Shown here piece by piece: positions 27,051 to 35,908 of a stretch of 64,000 bases of DNA (the first letter of the stretch is position 1; every line of letters starts with the position of its first letter). The notes beneath the pieces are model-generated. The model had not been told where the DNA came from, searched no databases, and saw only the letters and a program-made list of their open reading frames with translations. The DNA comes from HK1 sp965215295. GTDB lineage: Bacteria > Pseudomonadota > Gammaproteobacteria > HK1. The stretch covers positions 2,232,001 to 2,296,000 of the forward strand of contig OZ244045.1 in the NCBI GenBank assembly GCA_965215295.1, in the 5' to 3' direction. Both the position numbers and the translations under genes were made by a program.

Positions 27051-28409
27051 TCAGCCCGGTCCGTGCGGCACGCCGCCACCCATCCCCTGCAGCATGCGCG
27101 CCATGCCGCCCTTTCCGCGCATGCGTTTCATCATTTTCTGCATCTGGGTGAATTGCTTGAGCAGCCGGTTCACGTCCTGCACCCGGGTGCCCGAACCCGA
27201 TGCGATCCGGCGCTTGCGGGAGCCCTTGATCACTCCCGGGTAGCGGCGCTCGTGCAGCGTCATCGACGAGATGATCGCCTCCATGCGGATGAAGTCCCGG
27301 TCGTTCACGCGGTCCCGCATTCCGGCAGGCAGCCCCGGGAGACCGGGGAGCTTGTCGAGCATGCTGCTCAAGCCTCCCATGTTCCGCATCTGCGCGAGCT
27401 GTTCGGCAAAGTCCTCGAGGTCGAACCGCCTGCCCTTCGAGAGCTTCCTGACCAGCTTCTCGGCCTTCTCCCGGTCGACCTTCTGTTCGACTTCCTCGAT
27501 CAGGCCGAGCACGTCTCCCATGCCGAGGATGCGCGACGCGACTCGATCGGGGTGAAAGGCCTCCAGCGCGTCGGTCTTCTCGCCGACCCCGAGGAACTTG
27601 ATCGGCTTCCCCGTCACGTGGCGCACGGACAGCGCGGCACCGCCGCGCGCGTCGCCGTCGGTCTTCGTCAGCACGACCCCGGTGAGCGGGAGCGCGGCAT
27701 CGAACGCCTTCGAGGTATGCGCCGCATCCTGGCCGGTCATGCCGTCGACCACGAACAACGTCTCCACCGGGGAGACCGCGGCATGGATGCGCCGAACCTC
27801 GTCCATCATCGCCTCGTCGATGTGGAGCCGGCCAGCGGTGTCGACGAGCAGCACGTCGGCGAAGCGCCGGCGCGCTTCGGCGAGCGCGCCGGTGGCGATC
27901 GCGACAGGATCGTCGCCGGACGCGCCGGAAACGAAGCCGACGCCGACCTGATCCGCAAGCGTCCGAAGCTGGTCGATGGCGGCCGGCCGGTACACGTCGC
28001 AGCTCACCGTGACGACGGTCTTCCCCGCCTGCTCCTTGAGCCAGCGCCCGAGCTTCGCGACGGTCGTGGTCTTGCCCGATCCCTGGAGGCCGGCGACCAG
28101 CACGACCGCCGGCGGCTGCACGTTGAGGGCGAGTCCGGCACTGCTCCCGCCCATCAGCTCGATCAGCTCGTCGCGGACCACCCGAACCAGCGCCTGGCCC
28201 GGAGTGAGGCTCGCGAGCACGTCCTGGCCCACGGCCCGCGCGCGCACCCGTTCGATGAACTCGCGCACCACCGGCAACGCGACATCCGCCTCCAGCAACG
28301 CGGTGCGGACCTCGCGCAGCGCCTGCCTGACGTTGTCGTCGGTCAGCCGGCCTCGGCCGCGCAGGCGATCCAGGGTCGCGCCAAGCCGTCCGGTCAGATT
28401 CTCGAACAC
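27051..28409 (-). CDS. ffh: Signal recognition particle protein Ffh
   Basis: A 452-residue GTPase that delivers nascent membrane proteins to FtsY and SecYEG. The NG domain has GLQGSGKTTT (G1), DTAGRLHID (G3) and TKTDGDARGG (G4). The C-terminal M domain is Met-rich (QMQKMMKRMRGKGGMARML) and holds the SRP RNA-binding motif RIASGSGTRVQDVNRLL. It is divergent from the ccsA-like gene across 151 bases, the same arrangement as ffh-ypjD in E. coli. Confidence 0.98.
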   Translation of the reverse strand: MFENLTGRLGATLDRLRGRGRLTDDNVRQALREVRTALLEADVALPVVREFIERVRARAVGQDVLASLTPGQALVRVVRDELIELMGGSSAGLALNVQPPAVVLVAGLQGSGKTTTVAKLGRWLKEQAGKTVVTVSCDVYRPAAIDQLRTLADQVGVGFVSGASGDDPVAIATGALAEARRRFADVLLVDTAGRLHIDEAMMDEVRRIHAAVSPVETLFVVDGMTGQDAAHTSKAFDAALPLTGVVLTKTDGDARGGAALSVRHVTGKPIKFLGVGEKTDALEAFHPDRVASRILGMGDVLGLIEEVEQKVDREKAEKLVRKLSKGRRFDLEDFAEQLAQMRNMGGLSSMLDKLPGLPGLPAGMRDRVNDRDFIRMEAIISSMTLHERRYPGVIKGSRKRRIASGSGTRVQDVNRLLKQFTQMQKMMKRMRGKGGMARMLQGMGGGVPHGPG

Positions 28410-28560
28410 CGAACCTCCTCCCGTCTCGTGACTTCGCCGTGGGCGATTGTATCCCGTCGCCAGCCGGCCCCGGTCACGACGCCGCTCCCGGACCCTGTTC
28501 GTACCCGCTCGTTATTGGCACCATTCGCGGCGTCCGACAGTCACCCGGCTCAGGTTGCCC

Positions 28561-29376
28561 ATGGCTTCGTTGCTCGCAGTGCTCGCGGCCGTCGTGTACC
28601 TCGTTGCGGCGGGGCTGATCGCCCGCCATCTCGCACAGCCGCCGGCCGAGCGGCCGGCGCGTGATGCGTTCGCATGCGCCACGGTCTGCGGTGGAGTCGT
28701 TCTCCATGCCGCGGCGACATGGCCCGCGCTCACGCTCTGGAGCGGACCGAGCCCCGATCTGCCCGCGACGGTCTCGATTGCGGGCCTGGCAATGGCCGCG
28801 GTGTTCGGGATCGCCCTGCTGTGGCGCATCGACCACATCGTCGGCGCACTCGTGCTCCCACTGGCGGCAATCACTCCACTCGTTCCGATCGTGTGGCACG
28901 GACAGGCGATCCCGGCCGGCACCGCGTCCTCCCACATCCACATCGTGATCTCGATCCTGACGTACGCGGTATTGGCCCTCGCCGCCCTGCAGGCGCTCAT
29001 CCTCGCGTATCAGGAATACCGGATTCGCACCAAGCGCCCGGGCGGAGCGCTGCGCACCCTGGCCGCGCTCGACACCCAGGAGCGCTGGCTGTTCCGGCTC
29101 GTGGGGATCGGGTTCTTCCTGTTGAGCCTGAGCCTCTCGAGCGGCTTCATGTTCGTCCATGACATGTTCGCCCAGCACCTTGCCCACAAGACGGTGTTGT
29201 CCTGCATCGCCTGGGCGATCTTCGGCGTTCTGCTGTGGGGACGCTGGCGCCACGGGTGGCGGGGACAGACCGCGGTGCGATGGTGTCTCGGAGGATTCGC
29301 GGTACTGGTGCTCGCGTATTTCGGCAGCCGCTGGATCCTGGAGGTGCTGCTGGACCGCCGCTGGTATTCGGCCTGA
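28561..29376 (+). CDS. CcsA/YpjD-family inner-membrane protein
   Basis: 271 residues with about eight transmembrane helices, starting MASLLAVLAAVVYLVAAGLI. It carries the CcsA-family pattern: His residues facing the membrane edge (SSHIHIVISILTYAVLALA and FMFVHDMFAQHLAHKTVLS) and an LDTQERWLF-type conserved loop. CcsA proteins handle haem for cytochrome c assembly; YpjD, its E. coli equivalent by position, has no proven role. The ATG at 28561 gives a complete first helix. corB follows in the same direction, now separated by a short mobile element. Confidence 0.88.
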   Translation: MASLLAVLAAVVYLVAAGLIARHLAQPPAERPARDAFACATVCGGVVLHAAATWPALTLWSGPSPDLPATVSIAGLAMAAVFGIALLWRIDHIVGALVLPLAAITPLVPIVWHGQAIPAGTASSHIHIVISILTYAVLALAALQALILAYQEYRIRTKRPGGALRTLAALDTQERWLFRLVGIGFFLLSLSLSSGFMFVHDMFAQHLAHKTVLSCIAWAIFGVLLWGRWRHGWRGQTAVRWCLGGFAVLVLAYFGSRWILEVLLDRRWYSA

Positions 29377-29391
29377 CGGGGCCCTTCCTTC

Positions 29392-29545
29392 CAGCAATTC
29401 TCATTTTGCTCGTCGGGTCCCGCGGCAGGACCGGCACGACCGTCGATCTACCCCCGATCTGCCCCCGATCTGCCCCGGATCGAGTCGCAAGGAGAAGACG
29501 GCTTGCGGCTCAGGGTGAAGTCAGGCGCCAAAATGAGAACTGCTG
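29392..29545. mobile_element. Miniature inverted-repeat element, copy 1, with 9-bp target duplication
   Basis: A 154-bp non-coding element. Its ends are a 17-bp inverted repeat, CAGCAATTCTCATTTTG at 29392-29408 against CAGCAGTTCTCATTTTG read inward from 29545 (one mismatch). It is flanked on both sides by CCTTCCTTC (29383-29391 and 29546-29554), a perfect 9-bp duplication as left by transposition. Inside are three tandem copies of an 11-bp unit (GATCTRCCCCS). It has no room for a transposase, so it must have been moved by one supplied in trans. It sits between the ccsA-like gene and corB. A second copy is at 62050-62181. Confidence 0.85.
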
Positions 29546-29624
29546 CCTTCCTTCCGCGTCCCTTGACAGCCGGCAACGGCTGCCCCCGTAATAGGACTCC
29601 GCACCACGCGAGGGCCCCCCGCGT

Positions 29625-30905
29625 TTGAGCGACGTTCCGCTAGGGATCCTGATCGGCGCCCTCGTCGTTCTGATCATCCTCTCGGCGTGCTTCTCCGGCT
29701 CCGAGACCGGGATGATGGCCCTCAACCGCTACCGGTTGCGCCACCTCGCCCGATCCGGGCATCGGGGCGCACGGCGTGCGAGCCGGCTTCTCGAACGCCC
29801 GGACCGGCTCATCGGCCTGATCCTCCTCGGGAACAATTTCGTGAACATCGCCGCATCGTCGCTGGCGACGGTGCTGGCGCTGCGTCTGCTCGGCGAGGCC
29901 GGCATCGCATTGGCGGCAGGGCTCCTGACCCTGGTGATACTGATCTTCGCCGAAGTGGCGCCGAAGACGTTCGCGGCATTGCACCCGGAGCGGGTCGCCT
30001 TTCCCGCGGCACACGTCCTCACTTGGCTGCTCGCGGTATTCCAGCCGCTGGTGCTGGCCGTCAACTGGATGGCGAACGGGGTGTTGCGCCTGCTCCGGCT
30101 GTCCCCGGCCGGGACCGACCGGGATTCGTTGAGCCGCGAAGAGCTTCGAACCGTCGTCGCGGAAGCCGGTGCACTGATCCCGCGCCGTCACCGGCAGATG
30201 CTCATGAGCATCCTGGATCTCGAGAAGATCACCGTCGACGACATCATGATTCCGCGCCAGGAGATCGACGCGATCGACCTCGACGATCCCCCTTCCGAGA
30301 TCATCGAGCAGATCGTGCATGCGCAGCATACGCGCATCCCGCTCTATCGGGGGGACATCAACGAAATCGAGGGGATCCTCCACTTGCGCCGCGTGGTCAC
30401 CCGACCGCAGGAGGAAGGCCTGATCGAATCTCTGAGAGGGCAGGCGGACGACCCTTATTTCATCCCCGCGGGCACGCCGTTGAGCACGCAGTTGTTCAAC
30501 TTCCAGCGAGCCCATGAACGCATCGGGCTGATCGTCGACGAGTACGGCGAAATCGAAGGGCTCGCCACCCTGGAGGACCTCCTCGAGGAGATCGTGGGAC
30601 AATTCACCACCGACCCCACCGATTACAGCTCCGACGTTCATCCCCAGGCCGACGACACCTACCTGGTCGATGGCTCCGCAAACGTGCGCGAACTCAACCG
30701 CGCCATGCACTGGGAACTTCCCACCAACGGCCCGAAGACCCTGAACGGGCTCATCATCGAGTATCTGGGCTCCATTCCCGAGCCCGGCACGAGCATCATG
30801 ATCGCGGGCTATCCGATCGAGATCATGCAGACGACCGGCAATGCGGTGCGAACCGCACGAATCGTCCCGGGCCTGCGCAAACCGCCCGCCGCGGCCGGCG
30901 GCTAG
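29625..30905 (+). CDS. corB: CorB/CorC-type CNNM-CBS magnesium transporter or regulator
   Basis: 426 residues. The N-terminal CNNM (DUF21) membrane domain begins after VLIILSACFSGSETGMMALN and continues to about 190. A CBS pair follows, with DIMIPRQEIDAIDL and FIPAGTPLSTQLFNF. A C-terminal CorC_HlyC domain follows DEYGEIEGLATLEDLLEEIV. Bacterial CNNM proteins bind Mg-ATP through CBS and export Mg2+ with Na+. The start is a TTG at 29625 with GAGGG upstream, aligned with the family N-terminus. The E. coli homologue yfjD also follows ypjD. It converges with radA, 38 bases apart. Confidence 0.93.
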   Translation: MSDVPLGILIGALVVLIILSACFSGSETGMMALNRYRLRHLARSGHRGARRASRLLERPDRLIGLILLGNNFVNIAASSLATVLALRLLGEAGIALAAGLLTLVILIFAEVAPKTFAALHPERVAFPAAHVLTWLLAVFQPLVLAVNWMANGVLRLLRLSPAGTDRDSLSREELRTVVAEAGALIPRRHRQMLMSILDLEKITVDDIMIPRQEIDAIDLDDPPSEIIEQIVHAQHTRIPLYRGDINEIEGILHLRRVVTRPQEEGLIESLRGQADDPYFIPAGTPLSTQLFNFQRAHERIGLIVDEYGEIEGLATLEDLLEEIVGQFTTDPTDYSSDVHPQADDTYLVDGSANVRELNRAMHWELPTNGPKTLNGLIIEYLGSIPEPGTSIMIAGYPIEIMQTTGNAVRTARIVPGLRKPPAAAGG

Positions 30906-30943
30906 CCGGGAACGGACCGCCCCGAGCGGTGGCCCCGCGACGT

Positions 30944-32287
30944 TCAGACAAGATCGAGCGCACGGTCGACGCGCTCGACTCCGACGATCTCGATGCCGTC
31001 CGGAGCGCGCCGGGGAACGTTGGCGACTGGCACGAGTGCCCTCGAAAAGCCATGCTTGACGGCTTCGCGCACCCGTTCCTCGCCACCGGGTACGGGCCGG
31101 ACCTCACCCGACAGTCCTACCTCGCCGTACACCACGAGGCCGCGGTCGACCGGGCGGGTACTCAGGATCGAACGGACTGCGGCCAGGATTGCCAGGTCCG
31201 CGCTCGTCCCGGCGATGCGTATGCCGCCGACAACGTTCGCATAGACGTCGAGGCCCCGTGTCGATATCCCGGCATGCCGGTGGAGGACCGCGAGCAGCAT
31301 GTTCAGGCGCCCCTGATCGAGTCCTGTCGTCAGCCGCCGCGGCGGACCGGAAGCCTCGTCGACGAGCGCCTGGATCTCCACCAGCAATGGCCGGGTACCT
31401 TCGCGCACTGCCGTCACCACGCTGCCCGCAACGTCCTCGGTCCCGCGCGCGAGGAAAATTGCGGAAGGGCTGCGGACCTCGCGCAGCCCGTGTTCCGTCA
31501 TCGCGTACAGGCCGACCTCGTTCGCGGCTCCGAAGCGGTTCTTGACCGACCGGATGACGCGGAACCGGCGATCCACCTCGCTCTCGAAGTACAGCACGGT
31601 ATCGACCATGTGCTCGAGCACCCGCGGGCCGGCGATTGCCCCGTCCTTGGTGACGTGGCCGACGAGCAATACCGACACGGAGCGGTCCTTCGCGTGGCGC
31701 ACGAGACGCGCCGCGCTCTCGCGCACCTGGGCCACGCTGCCCGGAGCGGACTGCAACGCATCGGTGTACATGGTCTGGATCGAATCGACGACCACGACCC
31801 GGGGCGACTCTCGCTCGATAACGTCGAGGATCGACTCCACCCGCGGCTCGGCCAGCAGCCGCACCCGCTCCGATGCCACCGCGAGCCGTTTCGCCCTCAG
31901 CGCCACCTGGCGAACGGACTCCTCTCCGGTCACGTACAGGGCACCGGGAACATCGGCGGCGAGGTTCCCCAGGATCTGGAGCAGCAGCGTCGACTTTCCG
32001 ATCCCCGGCTCCCCGCCGACGAGGACGACCGCGCCGGCCACGAGCCCGCCGCCGAGCACGCGGTCGAGCTCCGTCGACTTCGTCCCGATCCTGGTGTCCG
32101 GAGCGAGGTCCACGCTCGACGCCGCAACCGGCGGCCGCGCCGCCGGCGCTCGCGGGCGCGCACCGGCCGTGTCCTCCACTCCTTCCTCGAGCGAGTCCCA
32201 CGCGCCGCAGTCGGGACACTGTCCGAGCCACTGCCGTGTGCTCGCGCCGCACTGCGTGCACGCGTAGACGATGCGCTGCCTGGCCAT
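30944..32287 (-). CDS. radA: DNA repair protein RadA
   Basis: A 447-residue RecA-like ATPase that drives branch migration of recombination intermediates. The N-terminal zinc finger is CTQCGASTRQWLGQCPDCGAW. Walker A is GGEPGIGKSTLLLQ, the RadA-specific motif is SVKNRFGAANEVG, and a Lon-like C-terminal domain ends at VGVERVDRALDLV. The ATG at 32287 (MARQRIVYAC) is the family start. It diverges from the APS kinase gene across 298 bases. Confidence 0.97.
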   Translation of the reverse strand: MARQRIVYACTQCGASTRQWLGQCPDCGAWDSLEEGVEDTAGARPRAPAARPPVAASSVDLAPDTRIGTKSTELDRVLGGGLVAGAVVLVGGEPGIGKSTLLLQILGNLAADVPGALYVTGEESVRQVALRAKRLAVASERVRLLAEPRVESILDVIERESPRVVVVDSIQTMYTDALQSAPGSVAQVRESAARLVRHAKDRSVSVLLVGHVTKDGAIAGPRVLEHMVDTVLYFESEVDRRFRVIRSVKNRFGAANEVGLYAMTEHGLREVRSPSAIFLARGTEDVAGSVVTAVREGTRPLLVEIQALVDEASGPPRRLTTGLDQGRLNMLLAVLHRHAGISTRGLDVYANVVGGIRIAGTSADLAILAAVRSILSTRPVDRGLVVYGEVGLSGEVRPVPGGEERVREAVKHGFSRALVPVANVPRRAPDGIEIVGVERVDRALDLV

Positions 32288-32541
32288 GCCGGTTCGAACC
32301 CACGGTTGCCGCACGAGCGGGAACCGGCGAAAGTCGCTCCCTTGCCGACGAGGCCTTCGGCAAGGTGACGAAGGATCGTCCGACAATCGCTTTCCGGTTC
32401 CGGTCCTGCCGGGTCAGGGTATAGAACGGCCGGGCAACGCGCACCTCTCCCGGTCGTTCCGGGCAAAATGCCGAACCTGCAAACGGCCGCGCGGATCCAG
32501 TAAGTTTGGCGCCCGCCACACCGGCTTCGGGACATTGCGAA

Positions 32542-32574
32542 CGATCATGCAGGCTCATCGATCATGCAGGCTCA
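32542..32574 (+). repeat. Tandem 17-bp duplication before the APS kinase gene
   Basis: CGATCATGCAGGCTCA occurs at 32542-32557 and again at 32559-32574, one base apart. The second copy ends 11 bases before the GTG start and abuts its ribosome binding site. Each copy contains an ATG. It sits in the leader of the gene and could affect translation. Confidence 0.7.
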
Positions 32575-32585
32575 AGGGGACCCAC

Positions 32586-34289
32586 GTGCCGCTGAAACCA
32601 CACCTTGTCGGCGAGGCGGAAGCGGAGAGGCTGAAGAGCGAGTCGCTCGACATGCCGTCGGTGACGCTGTCGCAACGGCAGCTCTGCGATGTCGAGCTGA
32701 TGATGAACGGCGGCTTCACGCCCCTCGACGGCTTCATGGACCGGGAGTCGTACACGCACGTCCTGGAATCGATGCGCCTTCCCGGTGGCGAGCTCTGGCC
32801 CATGCCGGTGACGCTCGACATCGGACGGGAGCTGGCGAAGAAGATCGGACCGGGCGCGCGGATTGCGCTGCGCGATCAGGAAGGCCTCATCCTCGCGGTG
32901 CTCGACGTCTCCGCCACTTGGGAGCCGGACAAGCGCGCCGAGGCGCAGCAGGTGTACGGGACCACGTCCGGGCGCCACCCCGGCGTGCGCCATCTCTACG
33001 AGCGCACCGGAGAGGTCTACGCAGGAGGCCGGGTCCTCGGGATCCAGCTCCCCACCCACTACGACTACCAGGAGCTGCGCCATTCGCCCCGGGAACTGGG
33101 CCGCTTCTTCGACCGGCTCGGGTGGCGGAGGATCATCGCCTTCCACACGAGCCGCCCGATGCACAAGCGCGAGCGCGAGTTGACGCTCCAGGCGGCTAGG
33201 GAAGTACAGGGGCACCTGCTCCTGCACCCCGTCGTCGGCGTCACGATGCACCACGATCTGGGCCATTTCGCACGCATCAAGTGCTATCAGGAGATCCTGC
33301 GGCACTACCCGCAACAGCTCGCGGTCCTTTCGCTGCTGCCGCTCGCGGTACGCGGAGCCGGTCCGCGCGAGGCCCTGTGGCACGCGATCGTCCGGCGGAA
33401 CTACGGATGCACGGACTTCATCGTGGAGCGCGACCACGCCAGTCCCGGGCATCCCGCCGTCGCCGCCTCGGAAGACTTCTATCCGAGCCACGCCGCGCAG
33501 GAGCTCGCCCGCCGGCACGAGGACGAGCTCGGGATCTCGATCGTCTTCGCCAGCCGGCTCGGCTACTCGCCGAAAGCGCGCCGCTTCGTTCCGATCGGAG
33601 ACGGGGGGATCCCGGAGGAAGACTCGGTGCCGTTCGGCGACGCGGAGCTGGCCGCCCGGCTCTCCCGCGAGGAGGAGGTGCCCGACTGGTTCACCTACCC
33701 GGAAGTGATCGACCGGCTGCGCGCGGTCCATCCCCCGCCCCGCGAGCAGGGCATCACGTTGTTCTTCACCGGACTGTCGGGCTCCGGGAAGTCGACCCTC
33801 GCCAAGATCATGTACGGCAAGTTCATCGAGGAAGGCAGGCGCTCGGTCACCCTCCTCGACGGCGACATCGTGCGCCACCACCTGTCGAACGAGCTCGGAT
33901 TCTCCAAGGCGCACCGGGACATCAACGTCCGCCGCATCGGATTCGTCGCCAGCGAGATCACGAAGAACGGCGGAGTCGCGATCTGTGCGCCGATCGCGCC
34001 GTATGCGGGAACCCGCCGGGACGTGCGCGAGATGGTCGAGGCCCACGGCGCGATGATCGAGATCTACGTCTGCACGCCGCTGGAGACATGCGAGGCGCGC
34101 GACCGGAAGGGGCTCTACGCCAGGGCGCGCAAGGGGATCATTCCGGAGTTCACGGGAATCAGCGATCCCTACGAGGAGCCGGAACACCCGGAGATCACCA
34201 TCGACACCACCGACCTCACGCCCATGCAGGCGGCGCAGGAGATATTCCTCCACCTGTTCGCGAAGGGGTTCCTGGACCCCAGGACCTGA
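32586..34289 (+). CDS. cysC: Two-domain APS kinase with ATP-sulfurylase-like N-terminal domain
   Basis: 567 residues, starting at a GTG (32586) with AGGGG 7 bases upstream. Residues 1 to about 390 have the ATP sulfurylase fold. Residues from about 395 form an APS kinase: P-loop GLSGSGKST at 396-404, LLDGDIVRHHLSNELGFSKA, and VCTPLETCEARDRKGLYARA. In active sulfurylases the site has Q-x-R-N-P-x-H-x-x-H; here residues 187-196 read HTSRPMHKRE, so the Gln, the Arg-Asn pair and the second His are all lost. A Thiobacillus denitrificans two-domain protein with a similarly altered N-terminal domain has been shown to be only an APS kinase. The product is therefore probably PAPS from APS, with the first domain structural. 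Whether it retains sulfurylase activity needs assay. Confidence 0.88.
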   Translation: MPLKPHLVGEAEAERLKSESLDMPSVTLSQRQLCDVELMMNGGFTPLDGFMDRESYTHVLESMRLPGGELWPMPVTLDIGRELAKKIGPGARIALRDQEGLILAVLDVSATWEPDKRAEAQQVYGTTSGRHPGVRHLYERTGEVYAGGRVLGIQLPTHYDYQELRHSPRELGRFFDRLGWRRIIAFHTSRPMHKRERELTLQAAREVQGHLLLHPVVGVTMHHDLGHFARIKCYQEILRHYPQQLAVLSLLPLAVRGAGPREALWHAIVRRNYGCTDFIVERDHASPGHPAVAASEDFYPSHAAQELARRHEDELGISIVFASRLGYSPKARRFVPIGDGGIPEEDSVPFGDAELAARLSREEEVPDWFTYPEVIDRLRAVHPPPREQGITLFFTGLSGSGKSTLAKIMYGKFIEEGRRSVTLLDGDIVRHHLSNELGFSKAHRDINVRRIGFVASEITKNGGVAICAPIAPYAGTRRDVREMVEAHGAMIEIYVCTPLETCEARDRKGLYARARKGIIPEFTGISDPYEEPEHPEITIDTTDLTPMQAAQEIFLHLFAKGFLDPRT

Positions 34290-34325
34290 ACCTCGCGCGG
34301 CGGCGGCGCGACCCGGCGCCCGGCC

Positions 34326-34407
34326 CCTCCCGGCCGCGCGGGGGCCGGTCCACTCCGGCCATCCGGTCACGCTGCCCGTCCACGCGCCTCCCGGCCGCGC
34401 GGGGGCC
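34326..34407. repeat. Pair of 21-bp direct repeats, hairpin-forming, between convergent genes
   Basis: An identical 21-bp GC-only-plus-one-T sequence occupies 34326-34346 and 34387-34407 (it begins CCTCCCGGCCGCGCGG and ends GGGCC). Each copy can fold on itself through its GGCC-rich ends. They lie between the ends of the APS kinase and dnaB genes and may act as a two-way transcription stop. Confidence 0.55.
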
Positions 34408-34413
34408 AGCCGT

Positions 34414-35811
34414 TCACCCCGGGTAATCCCCCGAATAGTCGGCCGAAGCATAGTCCTCGAACCGGGCGTAACGGCCCAGGAACGCGAGAGGGACCTTTCC
34501 GATCGGGCCATTGCGTTGCTTGCCGATGATGATTTCCGCCTTTCCCTTGTCCTTGCTCTCCTCGTCGTACACCTCGTCGCGGTAGATGAACAGGATCAGG
34601 TCCGCGTCCTGCTCGATGGCGCCGGACTCGCGGAGGTCCGACATCACCGGCCGCTTGTTCTGGCGTTCCTCGAGACGCCGGTTGAGCTGCGAACACGCGA
34701 CCACCGGCACCATCAGCTCCTTTGCGAGCGCCTTCAGGGAACGGGAAATCTCGGAGATCTCGGTCGCGCGGTTCTCTCGTGTTCCCGGGATGTACATGAG
34801 CTGGAGGTAGTCGATCACGACGAGATCGACACCGTGCTCCCGCTTGAGCCGGCGGCAGCGGGCGTGGAGCTCGGTGGGGGTCAGGGCGGAATCGTCGACG
34901 ATGAAGATGTTGGTGTCGCTGAGCATCGCGACCTGCGAGGACAGCCGCGGCCAGTCGTCGTGGTCCAGTCGGCCCGTACGGACCTTCTGCTGGTCGATCC
35001 GGCCGAGTGACGAGAGCATCCTCATGGTGAGCTGCTCGGCCGGCATCTCCATGCTGAACACGATGACCGACAGCTTTTCCCGAATTGCCGCCTCCTCGAC
35101 GAGGTTCATCGCGAACGCGGTCTTCCCCATGGAGGGACGCCCCGCGACGATGACGAGGTCACCTCGTTGCAGGCCGGCCGTCGTCTGGTCGAGGTCGCTG
35201 AATCCGGTCGGCACGCCGGTGATCGGGTTCTCCTGCCGGGACAGCTCGTCTATGCGCTCCACCACGTCGGAGAGCACGTCCCTGATGGCCGTCGATTCGC
35301 GCCGGCCCGTCCTGCCCTTTTCCGCGATCTCGAAGATGCGCCGTTCCGCGTCGTCGAGCAGTTCGAGAGCGCCGCGCCCCTGCGGACGAAACGCCGATTC
35401 CGCGATTTCGGTACCGATCCGGATCAGCTCGCGCAGTACCGCGCGCTCACGGACGATCTCCGCGTAGGCGACGATGTTCGCGGCGCTGGGCGTGTTCTCG
35501 GCGAGCTCGGCGAGATAGGCGAGCCCTCCCGAGGACTCGAGCTGGCCGCTGCGGTCGAGCCGCTCCGCCACGGTCACCGCATCGCACGGCCGCCCCTCGT
35601 CGCAAAGGCCGGAAACCGCGTCGAACACGGCACGGTGGTCGTTGCGGTAGAAATGCGCCGAAGTGAGGACCCCGGCGATGCGATCCCAAGCGTCGTTGTC
35701 GATGAACACCCCGCCCAGGACCGCCTGCTCCGCCTCGACCGAGTGCGGCGGAGCGCGAACCGCCCCGGCGCCGGACTTCGACGGACCGTCATTGAGCAGC
35801 GGATCTGCCAT
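34414..35811 (-). CDS. dnaB: Replicative DNA helicase DnaB
   Basis: A 465-residue hexameric helicase of the replication fork. The N-terminal primase-interaction domain begins APPHSVEAEQAVLGGVFIDN. The RecA-like domain has Walker A VAGRPSMGKTAFAMN and Walker B LVVIDYLQLM. The arginine-finger segment DLRESGAIEQDADLILFIYR is intact, and no intein is present. It follows rplI by 97 bases in the usual rpsF-rpsR-rplI-dnaB order. Confidence 0.97.
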   Translation of the reverse strand: MADPLLNDGPSKSGAGAVRAPPHSVEAEQAVLGGVFIDNDAWDRIAGVLTSAHFYRNDHRAVFDAVSGLCDEGRPCDAVTVAERLDRSGQLESSGGLAYLAELAENTPSAANIVAYAEIVRERAVLRELIRIGTEIAESAFRPQGRGALELLDDAERRIFEIAEKGRTGRRESTAIRDVLSDVVERIDELSRQENPITGVPTGFSDLDQTTAGLQRGDLVIVAGRPSMGKTAFAMNLVEEAAIREKLSVIVFSMEMPAEQLTMRMLSSLGRIDQQKVRTGRLDHDDWPRLSSQVAMLSDTNIFIVDDSALTPTELHARCRRLKREHGVDLVVIDYLQLMYIPGTRENRATEISEISRSLKALAKELMVPVVACSQLNRRLEERQNKRPVMSDLRESGAIEQDADLILFIYRDEVYDEESKDKGKAEIIIGKQRNGPIGKVPLAFLGRYARFEDYASADYSGDYPG

Positions 35812-35908
35812 ATCTGCGACGACTCCGGCCGTTCATGCCGGGCCACCCCGAACGAAGACGGCCGAATGCAGGATAGCCCGCGGGCGGCCGGAAAACGATC
35901 CGGCGCGC

